From NCBI RefSeq assembly GCF_038396675.1, contig NC_088920.1, positions 64,735,001 to 64,799,000 on the forward strand: a stretch of 64,000 bases of DNA. The letters are read 5' to 3'. Every line of letters starts with the position of its first letter. The stretch's first letter is position 1. The notes under the pieces are model-generated. The model did no database searches and was not told the DNA's origin. It saw only the letters and a program-made list of their open reading frames with translations. Below are positions 1-28,744 of this stretch, piece after piece. The position numbers and the translations under genes were made by a program. Source of the stretch: Hydra vulgaris (Eukaryota; Cnidaria; Hydrozoa; Anthoathecata; Hydridae).

Positions 1-2322
1 AAAAGCAGATTTCTTGAGTTTTACCACTGACGGATGGACTACACATCACAATGATCTAAGCTTTTATTCATTAACAACACACTGGATAAACTCAGAGTTT
101 AATTCGATGATAGCTGTGCTACAACTTAAAAAAAGACTTTTTAAATGAATGGAAAATACCAACTAACAAAGTGTACTTTGTCCTCTCTGACAATGCTGCT
201 AATATGAAATTAGCCATAAAAGAAGCTGGTTTAGAAAAAAATTCTCTAAGTTGTGTAATCCACACTCTTCAGCTTTGTATAACCGATAAGCTTTTCAAAC
301 AGCAAACAATTGTAAATGATCTTATAGCTAAGTCTAGAAAAATTGTCACACACTTTCATCATTCTTCATCTTCCATGGATATGCTACATGAAATTCAACA
401 ACAGCTAAAGTTACCCCAACATTAGGGTGGTGCTAAAAACAACTTTTTTTAAAATGTCAGCTGACAACCCCTAAATGTGTTTTATATAATAAAATAATAC
501 TGGATTTAAAAAATTTTTGAAAAAAAAATATTTTTACGGGTGCCACAAGGCCCTTATACATCAAACAGGTTCCTAATATTATAAAAAAAAAAGTTTTTCA
601 AAAGTATGTCATGTTGGGTCTCAAAAGAAGCCAAATTTTATAAAAATTTCAAAAATAACAATTATTAAAAAAAAAAATTGTTATTTTATAGTTTATTGCA
701 AAAAGAAAGACCTTTTAAACTAAAAATGAAAAAAGTTTATTTTTTTTAATTATAATTTTGCAAAAATCTTAAATAATCGTTTTTTTATAAAATAATTGTT
801 ATTTTTAGAATTTTTATAAAATTTTGTTTCTTTTGAGACCCAACATGATATACTTTTGAAAAATTTTTTTTTTTTATAATATTAGGAACCTGTTTGATGT
901 ATAAGGGCCTTGTGGCACCCGTAAAAATATTTTTTATTCAAAAATTTTTTAAATCCAGTATTATTTTATTATATAAAACACATTTAGGGGTTGTCAGCTG
1001 ACATTTTTAAAATAAGTTGTTTTTACTACCACCCTACCCAACATTCACTTATACAAGATGTAGTAACAAGATGGAACTCGACATTTTACATGCTAGAAAG
1101 ACTAGTTGAACAAAAAACTTCACTAACATTATTTTTTATTAGAAATCAAAAGAGTAATGCCTCTAATCTTAATGAAGACCAATGGTTATTAGCTGAGACG
1201 CTTATCTTAGTTTTAAAGCATTTTGAGGTGGCTACACTAGAGATGGGTGAAAATAGGGCATCAGTATCTCAAATTATTCCATTTATAGTTTCAATGGAAG
1301 CGTACCTAGCCTATGCTTCAGAAAATGCAGGTGAAATAAAAACTATATTAAAAGAGTTGAAAAAAGATTTTATCTCAAGGTTTTCCAGCTATAAATATAA
1401 CAAAAACTTAAACATGTCTACAGTTTTAGATCCAAGATTCAAACTTAGTTATGCCATATCAGATAAGGAGAAAGACACAATAAAATCAAATATTCAAGAG
1501 AAATACATGAACCTAAATAAAACTGATATTACAGATTGCCGTTTAACTACCAACAACTTAACTCAATCAGATAATGAAACAAACACTTCATTTGAATCAA
1601 CCCAAGAACCTAGCTCTCCACTCAAAAAATTAAAAATGGCAGAAAACATATACAATTTCTATCAAGTTTCAAAAGCACCTCTTGACACTGAATTAACAAA
1701 ATCAACTAAAGTAAAGAACTGTAAAAAACTTTCAACACAAATTTATTTAGAGAAAAAGGAAAAAATGTAAGTTAAAATGATTTTTTTAAATAAGAACTTT
1801 GATAACTTTTTGTTCTTTTCTAATTCATAATAAATTATTATAGATAAAACTAAATTCTAAATTATCATAAACAAAAAAAATTAAAAAATAAAATGAAATA
1901 AAATAATATTACTAATATTCATTAATATTAACAACTTTTAATAATAAAAATTGGTACTTTACATTTTAGTTTAGTTTTTATATTTTTTGTTTACTTACTT
2001 TTCTTTTAGAACTGATGAAATAAACTTTTACTTATCACTGCCTAATCTTCATCAAAAAGAATGTCCATATAAATGGTGGGGAAATTACAAAAATACATGT
2101 ATAAAGAAACACTCTAGTAGCAATAATATTTTAGACCTCTCATACCTTGCCAAAAAATATTTAGGAGCTCCGCCTTCTTCTGTGTTCAGTGAAAGATTGT
2201 TTAGTACTGGGGGAAATATTTATGAATCGACACGGTCCCGACTAACTGCAGAACATGGAGAAAATCTAGCTTTTGTGCATGCGAATTGGAAATTTTTTGG
2301 AGAAACGGAAACAAAAAAATAG
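1..2322 (+). pseudogene. hAT transposase, interrupted and frameshifted
   Basis: This is a cut-and-paste transposase relic of the ZBED/Ac type. Residues from base 1 include FTTDGWTTHHNDLSFYSLTT, the start of the RNase-H-like catalytic region. A frameshift near 145-170 follows, then VLSDNAANM and the VIHTLQL helix. The frame is cut by a MITE after LKLPQH and resumes at 1045 with SLIQDVVTRWNSTFYMLERL, the conserved TRWNST block. STVLDPRFK follows near 1417. A plausible native intron, GTAAGT at 1767 to TTTTAG at 2009, joins the frame to 2010-2322. That last exon carries the hAT dimerisation domain (YLGAPPSSVFSERLFSTGG, then RSRLTAEHGENLAFVHANW). The C terminus is well preserved, so decay is recent, but the copy is inactive. 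Confidence 0.88.
423..1036. mobile_element. 614-bp non-autonomous hAT MITE with long terminal inverted repeats
   Basis: Ends read TAGGGTGGT and ACCACCCTA. The two halves are inverted copies over roughly 200 bases each: the ATGTCAGCTGACAACCCCTA block near 452 reappears inverted near 985-1004, and GGGTGCCACAAGGCCCTTAT at 539 reappears inverted at 903-922. It is flanked by a perfect 8-bp target duplication, CCCAACAT, at 415-422 and 1037-1044. Eight bases is the hAT signature. It lies inside the transposase frame between LKLPQH and SLIQDV. A second, more decayed copy is at 30796-31273. Confidence 0.92.
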
Positions 2323-2958
2323 ATTCACAGTTTTAAATAACGTATTTTATTACTTTTCATAACATAATAAAAATTTATATTTATTTTTAACATGACGCAA
2401 GTTGGTCTATTATGTTTTAAATATGTTATACTTTATGTTTATATTTTTTAAATGTGCATTTCTTGATTTTAAACTTCTTTGTAGAGTTTTGGATCCATAA
2501 GTTATATAATTAATGTACTAAATTATAAGAAAACTCTAAAAAAGTAGAGAGCCCTGTTAAAAGCACTTTTTTTAATTTAGTGGTTGCATATATGCCTATA
2601 TAATAACTTATTATTAATAAGTTAGACTTATACATTGTATTTATGTTTATGGCGTAATTCTTTGTTTGGATATAATATAGAAACACAGAATCAAAAATAA
2701 AATTTCAAAAATTTCAAAACAATCGGCATCGGCCGATGGTTAGAAGGCTGATGCCGATGCATCGGCTAAATGGTCGATGCATCGGCAAGCCGATGCCGAT
2801 GCATCGGTGGACCCCTAATATATACACATATATGTATATACAGAACTGTGAATATGTTTTACACCACTTGTATAATTCGGCTTATTTACAATTTTTTATA
2901 TAAATTAAATGTTTGCTTTTATTTTTAAATGTTTAGTTTGTACTTTTAGATTAATTAA

Positions 2959-3577
2959 ATGGGTAAAATATCTTTAATAGAGAGACAAAAAGTTATTGTG
3001 CTTCATGAAGAAGGTTATTCGCAGAACCAAATTTCGTCCAAAACAGGATATTCAAAGACTGCTGTTGCAGAAATCATTAAAAAACTTAGAGAATCTGGCT
3101 CCCTTGAAAATAGAAAGATAAGTGGTAGACCTCCTAAGCTAACAAAAGATGAATATAAATATTTAAAAACCCTTTCTTTAAGAAATAGGAAAAAAACATC
3201 AACCGAGTTGACAAAGGATATTAACACAGCAACTGGGGAAAAACTTGTATTCGATGACACCAATTGGAAAACCATTATTACGGTGTGGCAATAAAGAAAA
3301 ACAACTTAAATATGCAAAACAACACAAAATTTGGGCCCAGGAAATGTTTAATCGGGTTCTGTACACGGATGAGTCCAAATTCAAAATTTTTGGAACAAAA
3401 AGACGCCAGTATGTTCGAAGAAGAATTGGAGAAGCCTATCAGCCTGAGTATTTAAACCCTACTATTAAAAGAGAATGGCACAACATACCTCAGGATTTTA
3501 TAACTAAATTGTATGAATCTATTCCTTGGCGAATATTGGCTGTGATTAAGGCAAAAAGAGGACATATTAGATATTAG
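2959..3577 (+). pseudogene. Tc1-like transposase with internal deletions
   Basis: The first frame (2959-3294) begins MGKISLIERQKVIVLHEEGY, a paired-type helix-turn-helix, followed by SGRPPKLTKDE, the GRPPK linker typical of Tc1 proteins. The second frame (to 3577) has KPLLRCGNKEKQLKYAKQHK then VLYTDESKFKIFG, which holds the first catalytic Asp. After LNPTIK the frame jumps directly to EWHNIPQDFITKLYESIPWR, the C-terminal end of the family, so the segment with the second Asp and the Glu is deleted. Part of the linker before KPLLR is also missing. The left terminus may be near 2838 (CAGAACTGTG); I found no convincing right terminus. Confidence 0.85.
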
Positions 3578-4085
3578 GAGTTTTTTATGAAGTTTGACAT
3601 TAAAAAGCTTGTGTTTTAATAAGTCTATAATATAGAACTACAAACTTTATTATTAGAGAAAAATTTCAAAATTTTTTCACATCCCTATTAATTGAAATTA
3701 ACTTTTAATAAATATGTTGAGTAGATAATTAATAAGTGATAAACTATATTTTAAAACATTTTTGACCAATTTAATTTTTCAGCAATATGTGTTTTACTAA
3801 ATATGTAGTAAACTGCTTTTGTAAACATCTCAGTTTTAAATAAGCTATGTGACTTTAGGATCATTTAGCTTATTTACTCAACTATAATTTGTTTAAAATG
3901 TTGCCAGTACAGTAAACTCGTTGTTGGCAAAATAAATTAACCTATTTACGCTTTCAGCCTCGATATTGAACGGAATCTATACTTTCTAATGATTTATGTA
4001 AACAAATTCAAAAAGAAAACTGTGTTGTTATGGTAAAAATGTTCTAAAATAAGAGTCAAAAACATATATAAATCAATAAACAAAC
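3578..4085. other. Non-coding, PFDN2 intron 1 (part)
   Basis: This AT-rich stretch lies downstream of the PFDN2 exon 1 donor on the minus strand, so it is intron sequence. I looked for the next PFDN2 exon (an acceptor followed by a frame like LVIDTL) and did not find it. That intron therefore extends through the TE relics to the left and out of the window. Confidence 0.5.
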
Positions 4086-4222
4086 CTATGTTCACTAATT
4101 TCAGCTTCAAGTTCTCCAATTTTATTTACAATAATTCGTTGTTCTTGACGCATTTGGTTAAACTTAGTAATTATCTGTTCCTGCGACAGCTCAGTCTTTG
4201 TCTTAGCTTTACCAGCTGCCAT
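4086..4222 (-). CDS. PFDN2: Prefoldin subunit 2, first coding exon (partial gene)
   Basis: Prefoldin is a hexameric cytosolic co-chaperone that passes unfolded actin and tubulin to the CCT chaperonin; PFDN2 is a beta-type subunit. The start ATG is at 4222-4220 and the frame opens MAAGKAKTKTELSQEQIITK, then FNQMRQEQRIIVNKIGELEA and EISEH. The block from SQEQ to EISEH aligns residue by residue with animal PFDN2 (SAEQVIAGFNRLRQEQR...ELEMELNEH) and forms the first coiled-coil strand. The exon ends in the split codon AG with donor GTTTGT at 4085-4080. The next residue in the family is Ser, which AG plus C or T would complete. No in-frame ATG lies upstream. Only about 45 of roughly 150 residues are here. 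Confidence 0.88.
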
Positions 4223-4796
4223 TTTTTTTAATGAAATGTAGCGTTTCGAATCGCGTAAAGGTTGCAGCACAACGTTTTATAACGAAAACATTTTCTTGCA
4301 TAAGTTGCACTAAAGTCGACTTTATACAGTCTAATTTTGATTTTTATGTCGACAAAACAAAAACTACACTTTCAGTGTAGGTTTTGCCTTATGTTTTTCG
4401 ATAAAACAAAAGTTAAACTTTGAGTATATAAGCTTTTGTTTTGGGAAAAAGTTATAAGTAAATTAACCTCATTTTCAAAAAAAATTTTAGTATTTTTTGC
4501 GATAATTTTTTTTTGTAGTTATTAAGGTGCTTCCAGTATTTTTCAGTATACCTACTGAATAAAAAAACAAAAACCAGTGTCGTCATTCAAAAAACTTTTA
4601 TTATCTTTATTTGACACAGGAGACTAGTACTTTTTTTGTTTTGTTTTTTACTTAGATTTTTTTATAACGTCAGAAGTCACTCAAGAGTAATTTTTTGGTT
4701 TGTTTACATTTTTAGTTTGTATTAACGGCTGATGATTACCTTCGGGCATGAAACTTTAAATCCTGCAAATCAGTTGTTTTTATTCATCTAAACAAT
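4223..4796. other. Upstream region of PFDN2
   Basis: No gene is seen. The sequence next to the PFDN2 start (4223-4330) has several CpG-containing words such as GCGTTTCGAATCGCG, unusual in this AT-rich background, and probably includes the 5' UTR and promoter on the minus strand. No TATA box can be assigned with confidence in sequence this AT-rich. Confidence 0.35.
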
Positions 4797-5456
<660 letters not shown>

Positions 5457-5460
5457 CAAT

Positions 5461-6360
5461 AAACAAAGCAGCATAGCTTTGTTCGTTGCAAGGATTGTGT
5501 TTCAAATCTGTTAGAAACTCGGAACATCACGACAGAAGCAAATAATCGCAGTAGACGTCATATACACAGACTTTGTGAAGGCGTTTACCAAAGTGCCCTA
5601 TAAACGCTTTCTTTATAAGTTAAGAGCCTGCGGTATTCAAGGCGCGCTTTAGACTGGATCTCAGCTTGGTTACGCAACCAAGTCAACGAGTGGTTATCAA
5701 TGGCATCATATCTAAATGGCAAGCGGTCACTAGTTGCGTGCCTCAAGACTCGGTCTTAGTCCCGTTGCGAAAAGACTGAGGTTGAACGAGACCTTAGTGT
5801 GATGGTCTTCAACGACCTTAACGTCATACCAAAAGTAGAGTCAGCCGCATCAATAGTGAATAAAATGTTGGGGCAACTCAAAAAAACATTTCGCAGTCGC
5901 ATTTTTTTATTTATGGGGTACACAGTATCTAATTTACATTTGCCCCCACCTTGAGTTTGCTGTTCAAACCTGATCACCGCATTTAAAGTCCGACATTGCT
6001 ATCCTCAAGCAAGTCTAACATCGAGCAACTAAAACAGAATCATTTATTAAACATTTGTCCTACAAATATCGACTCCAACAGCTCGGTCTAACAATACTTG
6101 AAGAACGCTGTAAAGGAGACCTTATCGAAAAATTTAAAATCACGCGTCAACTCAAACTTGACAGTTTTTTCGTCCTGCAAAAAACTTTCAAACGGTAAAA
6201 CCAAGTATATTTAGAGATGGTATAACCAAAAACTAGAACGTTAGCTTGTACAAAATTGTGAAGAACAATTTAACTTTTTATCAAATAAAGTTGTTGTCCC
6301 ATGCGCTTTCCCAAGCAGCAGTGAACGCTCCATAAATCAATGCTTTCAAAGACAGCAAAA
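5461..6360 (+). mobile_element. CR1/L2-like LINE relic, reverse transcriptase 3' half
   Basis: Translation with several frameshifts and stops gives [20 protein letters not shown], then [20 protein letters not shown] and KLRACGIQG (RT core; canonical DFxKAFDxVPH), then CPHLEFAVQT and LGLTILEERCKGDLI, and a C-terminal LSNKVVVPW-like block near 6277. The xADD segment is lost in a deletion near 5760. It is 5'-truncated at the TA array, and no intact frame remains. Confidence 0.8.
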
Positions 6361-6457
6361 AAGTAACTTTTAGAGACTTTTAGAAACACAATTGCTGCTT
6401 TGTCTGTAGCTTCTGTGTTTTTTTTTTTCAACAGTTAATTTTAATAAAAAAGGAAGC

Positions 6458-6516
6458 GTATAACTATTTTTTAAATATATTTTGATAAAATAAATATATT
6501 TAAAAAATAGTTATAC
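6458..6516. repeat. Near-perfect 59-bp hairpin
   Basis: GTATAACTATTTTTTAAATA and its inverse TATTTAAAAAATAGTTATAC flank a short centre around TTGATAAAAT. No TE terminus or target duplication is evident. Confidence 0.8.
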
Positions 6517-6582
6517 ATGCCATTTTTTATTGAAATCAACTTATATATTTACAAACATCGTATTACGAGAATTGACTTTTAA

Positions 6583-6587
<5 letters not shown>

Positions 6588-6650
<63 letters not shown>
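6588..6650. repeat. (TA)n-(TG)n microsatellite
   Basis: TA repeat to 6640 followed by TGTGTGTGTG. Confidence 0.95.
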
Positions 6651-6682
6651 AAAATAAACCTTTATATAAGCCTACTTAAAGA

Positions 6683-6872
6683 AATAAAGTAATAAAACAA
6701 ATTTAAGGCGCTCCAAGAAGAACTAACGGTCTTATCACAGAGCATCGCAGTAGAACATTTAACCAAACAGTTTACCCCTCCATCCTTACTTATTATCTGG
6801 CCAGAGCCAGCGTCGAACCTCCAAGCTCTTGGTTCTGAGCAAAAATTCTAATTTGCTGCGTCACGGTTGCTT
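6683..6872 (-). mobile_element. tRNA-derived SINE (family 1), diverged copy
   Basis: Read on the minus strand this has a tRNA-like head (GTGACGCAGCAAATTAGA, then GGAGGTTCGACGCTGG with a B-box-like GGTTCGA). A body follows with GGTTAAATG and CTCTGTGATAAGACCGTTAG and the end TTCTTGGAGCGCC. The body matches the better copies at 10938 and 46010. Confidence 0.7.
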
Positions 6873-7422
6873 GTAAATTTGTTCAAAACATGTCCACGAA
6901 CGGCCAAAATAATGTAAAGAAAAATTACATTTTTACAAAATATGAGAAGAACTGCAAAGTAATTGTAATGAAGGAATATATCTCATAATCAAAAGCTATG
7001 TAAAACAAATGTAAGCAAAAACATAGTGGAAAATAACTTGCAATAATAACATAGCTAAATTGCTATATTTGTATACTAATTGCGTAAACACTAAATAAAA
7101 TATCAAAAAAACAAAATATATTTTTTTTTTAATACGCGTGATTTGCCTATTTATTTACCGGTAAATCAAAAAAAGGCTGAAGTCCAGAGGTTTCATTGGT
7201 TCGATAAAATATCTTAAGGAAACCTGAAATCAGAATGCTAAATATTTTCTTAGGCTTCTTTTTAATATAATAATGGAATATAATTCTAATCAGAGTAAAA
7301 GAAACGCATGGTTTCAAAGTAAAAATAAACTTATAGCTTGGTTTGTAAAAAGTTTACTTAATATCAAAAATGAATTTAAATAAGAATTTCTAAAAAATGA
7401 TTTACCTTTTTTTAATTTAAAT
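6873..7422. other. AT-rich, nothing recognised
   Basis: No coding frame, TE terminus or RNA gene is seen. A small palindrome TTTACCGGTAAA occurs at 7157. Confidence 0.4.
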
Positions 7423-7789
7423 CAGGGTTGCCACCGTTATTTAAGAACAAAATTCCCTGATTTTCCCTGATTTTTTCGCTAAAATTTTGCTTTTTTCTCC
7501 CTGATTTTCCCTGATTTTACGCTAAAATTTTACTTTTTTCTCCCTGAATTTTTCTGATTCTTACCCTTAAATTTTGCTCATTTCCCCCTGATATTTCCAG
7601 CATTCAAACACCTAAACTTAACATTAAAACTTCTCCATTAACCCCAGAGCATTTTTACCTCTAAAAAACAGATATTATAATCCCCCAATGAGTAATGAAC
7701 CAATCTATTTGTTTCAAAATTATTCAATATACAAAATTTTGAAATATTTCAAAATACTTCAATCAACTCATAAAATTATTATATAACAC

Positions 7790-7851
<62 letters not shown>

Positions 7852-10800
7852 CCCATTTGTCCAATATAGGAAAATGCTCCAATTGTTTTAGAGAAATAAC
7901 TAAGAGAATGTCCGAATTAGGCTGAGCTCTCCGAGTTTTTGAAAATTTTTGACTTATCAAGATTTTGTGACCTATCTTATGGCCCTCCCACCAAGGGCTT
8001 AATCAGGGTATATTTTAAAACGGATATGTTTAATGGGTATTGAAAATCTGTCCGACTTAGGGTACAAGATAACGAGATTCGAAAAAAAAAAAAAAGTTAA
8101 AATTGGAAATGTTTTTAATAACGAGCAATGTATTAAAAATTCAAGAGTAAATAAACACAAGTTATAATAATTAATTATAAAAGACTAACAAAAACTAAAT
8201 GAGTAAACTAAAAAAGTAATATTGTTAAATACTGAAATGTTTGAAATAAAGATCAAACAATTTTATGTTAGAAAAATATAATTATTTGTTATTGACATCT
8301 TTTTTTTTCTTATGCAATATAACTAAAGCCTCTTCAAGCATCTTTATTTCTTTTTCGTGTTCCTCATTTTTTCGCTTACAATCGTTACCTTTTGTAAGAA
8401 GTAGTTTCATTTGAGACTCCTGCTGCTCCATATCCTGCTGTTTGCCAGCTTCCTTGGTATATGTAATAAATTCCTCATTGTATGTTTTACATACTTCGTT
8501 CAATACTTTTTGCTTTTCCTCAAGTCCCAATATTTCCTGATCTAAAACCATTATCACGCTATTTTCTTTTTCTTTTGCTTGAAATTTTTTATTTTCCTCC
8601 AAATAGTTTTTATATTGTAACGAGGCACTACGAACAGCCTTTATCATTTCATTGTTTATTTCTATTTCATGAGCCCTTAGTTTGTTTGATACCATAAAAT
8701 CCTTGATAGTGCGACGATATATAAGTGACTTTTCTTTCATGTTGTCGCTGAGCATATTACTGTTAATACTGAAACCTCTCTCAATTGATGCTTGCCCATG
8801 ACATAACGTAAAAAAAAATATCAAAACTTTTGATACTTTGTAATCTACACCAACTTTGTAATCTTTGAACTTTGTAATCTACACCAACTTTAATGGTTTC
8901 AAAATAAAACTTGTCTAAACGATTTCCAGTGTGAAAATTTTTAAATGCGGGTAAAAGAGCAGATGAACTTTCCTCTAACAACTTTGAAAATTGTATGAAA
9001 GCCTGATCACATTCATTTGAAGTGATATGTGAGCAAGAAAGAATTAGATGTAGTACGGATTTCATCTGATGAAGAAGATCAGCTTTTTGTTTAAAAAGAA
9101 TTGACACTGGACTGATGCAACCAGTTGCTTCCAGAAAAGAAAATCGATTCAAACTTCTTACGAATATTTTTTCCAATCTGTTGATGACATCTTGAGATAA
9201 CGCATCCTTTCTTCTCAATTCGATAATGTTATGCTCTGCAGCAAATACAATTGTCATTAATTTTAATGGCAGAAAGTTTTCCTTTTTAGTGAAATCAAAT
9301 TTTTGAAGTTGTCTGCCATTGACGATGCTGCTAAGGATATCTTGTTTTATAATCAAACCCATTAAACTTTAATGAACAAATAGAGAACAAATAGAAAACA
9401 AAACTTTAGAGAACAAATCTTCAAAAAAAAAGGGAATCATTGGGGCATCAGTTTGATATCTTAGTAAGGTTTTTTGCAACAAACTTGCAATGTAACAAAA
9501 AAACTTCAATTTAGTCACAGTTAACTCATCTTTTGTTCCCCCTAACACTGTGTCATAGCTCTTTCATTTTGGTTGCTTACTTTTAGGAAGAGTTTCCCAA
9601 TACTTGATTATTTTTTTAACATTCTCCCAAATTAAACAAAGTCTATCTGCAACTTTTTGGTCTTCAACCCAGCGTGTTGAGCAAAATGCATAAGGAAAAC
9701 ACTCACATTCAGTAACAGTTACATAATCAGCTCTTCTAGCTGGAGAATCATGAAAATGTTTGTATGATGCTTGCATTAACTTTCCTATATTCCATTCAAC
9801 AGATTGAAAACCTGATTTGAAAGCCCCATGTATTACATGAAGGTTACAAGTCCCAACGTTAAGAAGTTTAGGTAGCTCTTGTTGATCACGCTGCTTTTTA
9901 AGAAGATTAAAAAGGGACAAGTTCACATTTGGACCATCCATACTTAGTTGAGTTAGATTTATGCTATTAATCGTTGACAAAGACGTAGTAATACTTTCAA
10001 GTAAATTTTTTGCTGTGGGATGACCTAAAAATTTAGAGTCAAAGTATCTGGATTCAACATGATTTAGATCGCTGTTCCAAAACCGAATATTTAGATCTAA
10101 CTGACAATTTTGGAAAGAATCGTTCAGGCTTTCATCAAATGAAATAGTATAATAAGGAGATTTTTTTATATTTTCAGTTAGAAGTCTGTGAAAATAAGGC
10201 CCAAGACAAAAATTAATCATATAACCAAGTTTTGTTCTACCCATTTCATAAGATTTAGCAGTATTGCTGTCAGGGAACATTTTCTGATAAAGTAGGCCAT
10301 TTTCATTACACGAATTCAATGAGAAATTATTTTGTACTGCATTTAAAACAAAATAGATTTCTGCACAACTTTTATCAAATTGATCTACTGTGAGAATTGC
10401 TTGCTTTTTAGATGTAGAATGTGCAGGCATGAAGAAGCAAGATACTGGTTTTGATTTCTGTGCATGTTTTTTGCCATCCATGTGACTTATCACAGCTCTT
10501 CTGCCCATATTTGACAAATTAAATTCAACTTGGCATATTTTGCACTTGGCTGACTTTTTATCTCTGCCTATTACCAGCCATTTTTCAAACAAAGGATCAG
10601 TTAACCATTCTTCTTTGAAATACGTTGCCATTTTAAATTTTAAAAATTTGTACTATTCTAAAAAAAGAGCAAATGTAAACACAATGTGATTAATTTTCTT
10701 TAAAAATGTTAAACATTAACCCTGGCACGCTGGAAAAGGAAAACTTTTATTAGAAAACATTTCAAAACATTAAAGAAAAATTAAAAAGTTCCCTGATTTT

Positions 10801-10872
10801 TTCCTAAATCAACTATTTCCCCCCGATTTTCCCTGATTGTATCTAAATTTCCCTGATTTGGTGGCGACCCTG
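7423..10872 (-). mobile_element. hAT-related transposon, 3450 bp, complete termini
   Basis: Ends are CAGGGTTGCCACC (7423) and GGTGGCGACCCTG (10872). Each end has an array of TTCCCTGATTTT words (7452-7590 and 10788-10858), which are subterminal repeats. A 6-bp direct repeat TTAAAT touches both ends (7417-7422 and 10873-10878), best read as the target duplication. Classical hAT elements make 8 bp, but variants with 5 or 6 bp are described. A (TA)n tract has expanded inside at 7793-7848. Confidence 0.85.
8282..10631 (-). pseudogene. hAT-like transposase, KIAA1586-related, decayed
   Basis: Three frames on the minus strand make one protein. Residues 1-355 (10631-9564) open MATYFKEEWLTDPLFEKWLV with a BED-like zinc finger (CKICQVEFNL...HMDGKKH). 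They then carry YYTISFDESLNDSFQNCQLD, LSMDGPNVNLS, NLHVIHGAFK and FCSTRWVEDQKVADR, the acidic and TRW motifs of hAT. Between 9563 and 9363 the frame continues with stops (YQTDAPMIPFFFEDL). The C terminus (9362-8282) includes LCHGQASIERGFSINSNMLS, the dimerisation motif, then a lysine/glutamate coiled coil. This matches the family behind vertebrate KIAA1586. A short tandem duplication at 8838-8890 breaks the last junction. Not functional. Confidence 0.85.
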
Positions 10873-10899
10873 TTAAATGGAAGTTTTATTATTTAAGAC

Positions 10900-11310
10900 A
10901 TAGGTAAACATCGTGAAAACCGTTAGGCATTGTTAAAGCGGCCGTGGCGCGGTGGTTAGAGCGCTTGCTTTGGAAGCAGGAGATCTAGGTTCAAAACGAA
11001 GTCTGGACATATTTTCGCGTCACGGTAAGGAAGGAGGCGTGAACTTCCTAGTTAAATGCACTTTTACAGTGCCTCTGTGACAAGACCATTAGGTTTTCTT
11101 GGGGCAATTAAGTAATAAAATAAAAAAAAATAAAAAAAACTTGTTCGGTTAATAAGATAAACTAGGCATCGTTAAACTTGTTAGGATAATAAACTAGGCA
11201 TTGTTAAACTCATTCGGGTAATAAGATAAACTAGACAACGTTAAACTCGCTTGGGTAATAAGATGAACTAGGCAGCATTAAACTCGTTCGGGTAATAAGA
11301 GAAAGTAGGG
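10900..11310. repeat. 37-40-bp minisatellite interrupted by a SINE
   Basis: The unit is close to TCGGGTAATAAGATAAACTA followed by GGCATCGTTAAACTCGT. About four imperfect copies lie at 11140-11310 and part of another lies at 10905-10937, left of the SINE, so the SINE landed within the array. Confidence 0.75.
10938..11138 (+). mobile_element. tRNA-derived SINE (family 1)
   Basis: The head is GCGGCCGTGGCGCGGTGGTT (A box TGGCGCGGTGG) and AGGTTCAAAACG (degenerate B box), giving an internal Pol III promoter. The body ATTTTCGCGTCACGGTAAGG, GGAGGCGTGAACTTCC and GACAAGACCATTAGG matches 46010-46206, and the tail is A-rich. Mobilisation would depend on a LINE partner. Confidence 0.88.
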
Positions 11311-11400
11311 AAAGTATTAATACTTATATAAATACTTGTAAATAAAAATAGATAAATATTAAATATTACAAAGGCTTCACTTTTAACACAAAAAAAATGA

Positions 11401-28264
<16,864 letters not shown>

Positions 28265-28423
28265 TGCTAGAAAATTATTGATTTTATTTGTTGGCTAAAA
28301 TGATTTCTTTTTGGATGGTTTTATCATCCTTTCAAACTGTTTCAAATAAACCATTAAAAATTCAAAGTGACAAACCTGAAAAAACATTTAAAACAAAAAA
28401 TATTATTGTTTAAGTACTTTTAT

Positions 28424-28641
<218 letters not shown>

Positions 28642-28744
28642 AGTGACTGGGGTTCATATTTGACCAGGGCCAGATTTGTGACCGGGGCTGCATAAAAATT
28701 TATACTCTTTCTGATTTACACTCTGTTAGTTTCTTTATATAAAA

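Larger units (their letters stand above)
1..2817 (+). mobile_element. hAT (Ac/ZBED-type) DNA transposon, left end outside window
   Basis: The transposase relic runs from the window edge to 2322. The right terminus reads TAGGGGTCCACCGATGCATC on the minus strand at 2817-2798, a TAGGG-type hAT end. It is preceded at 2720-2808 by many copies of CATCGGC/GCCGATG, which are subterminal repeats of the kind a hAT transposase binds. The left terminus is not in the window, so the 8-bp target duplication cannot be checked; the right flank starts ATATATAC. The element carries a nested MITE at 423-1036. Confidence 0.85.

Noticed and set aside
10938..11010. Possible functional tRNA gene
   Set aside because: The A and B boxes are present but no cloverleaf closes and a conserved SINE body plus A-tail follows; identical structure at 46010 shows it is a SINE.
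28300..28410. Plus-strand frame [20 protein letters not shown] that looks like a signal peptide
   Set aside because: It overlaps the 5' UTR of the minus-strand membrane protein gene, has no splice continuation, and ends after 36 residues. Its hydrophobic start is likely chance.
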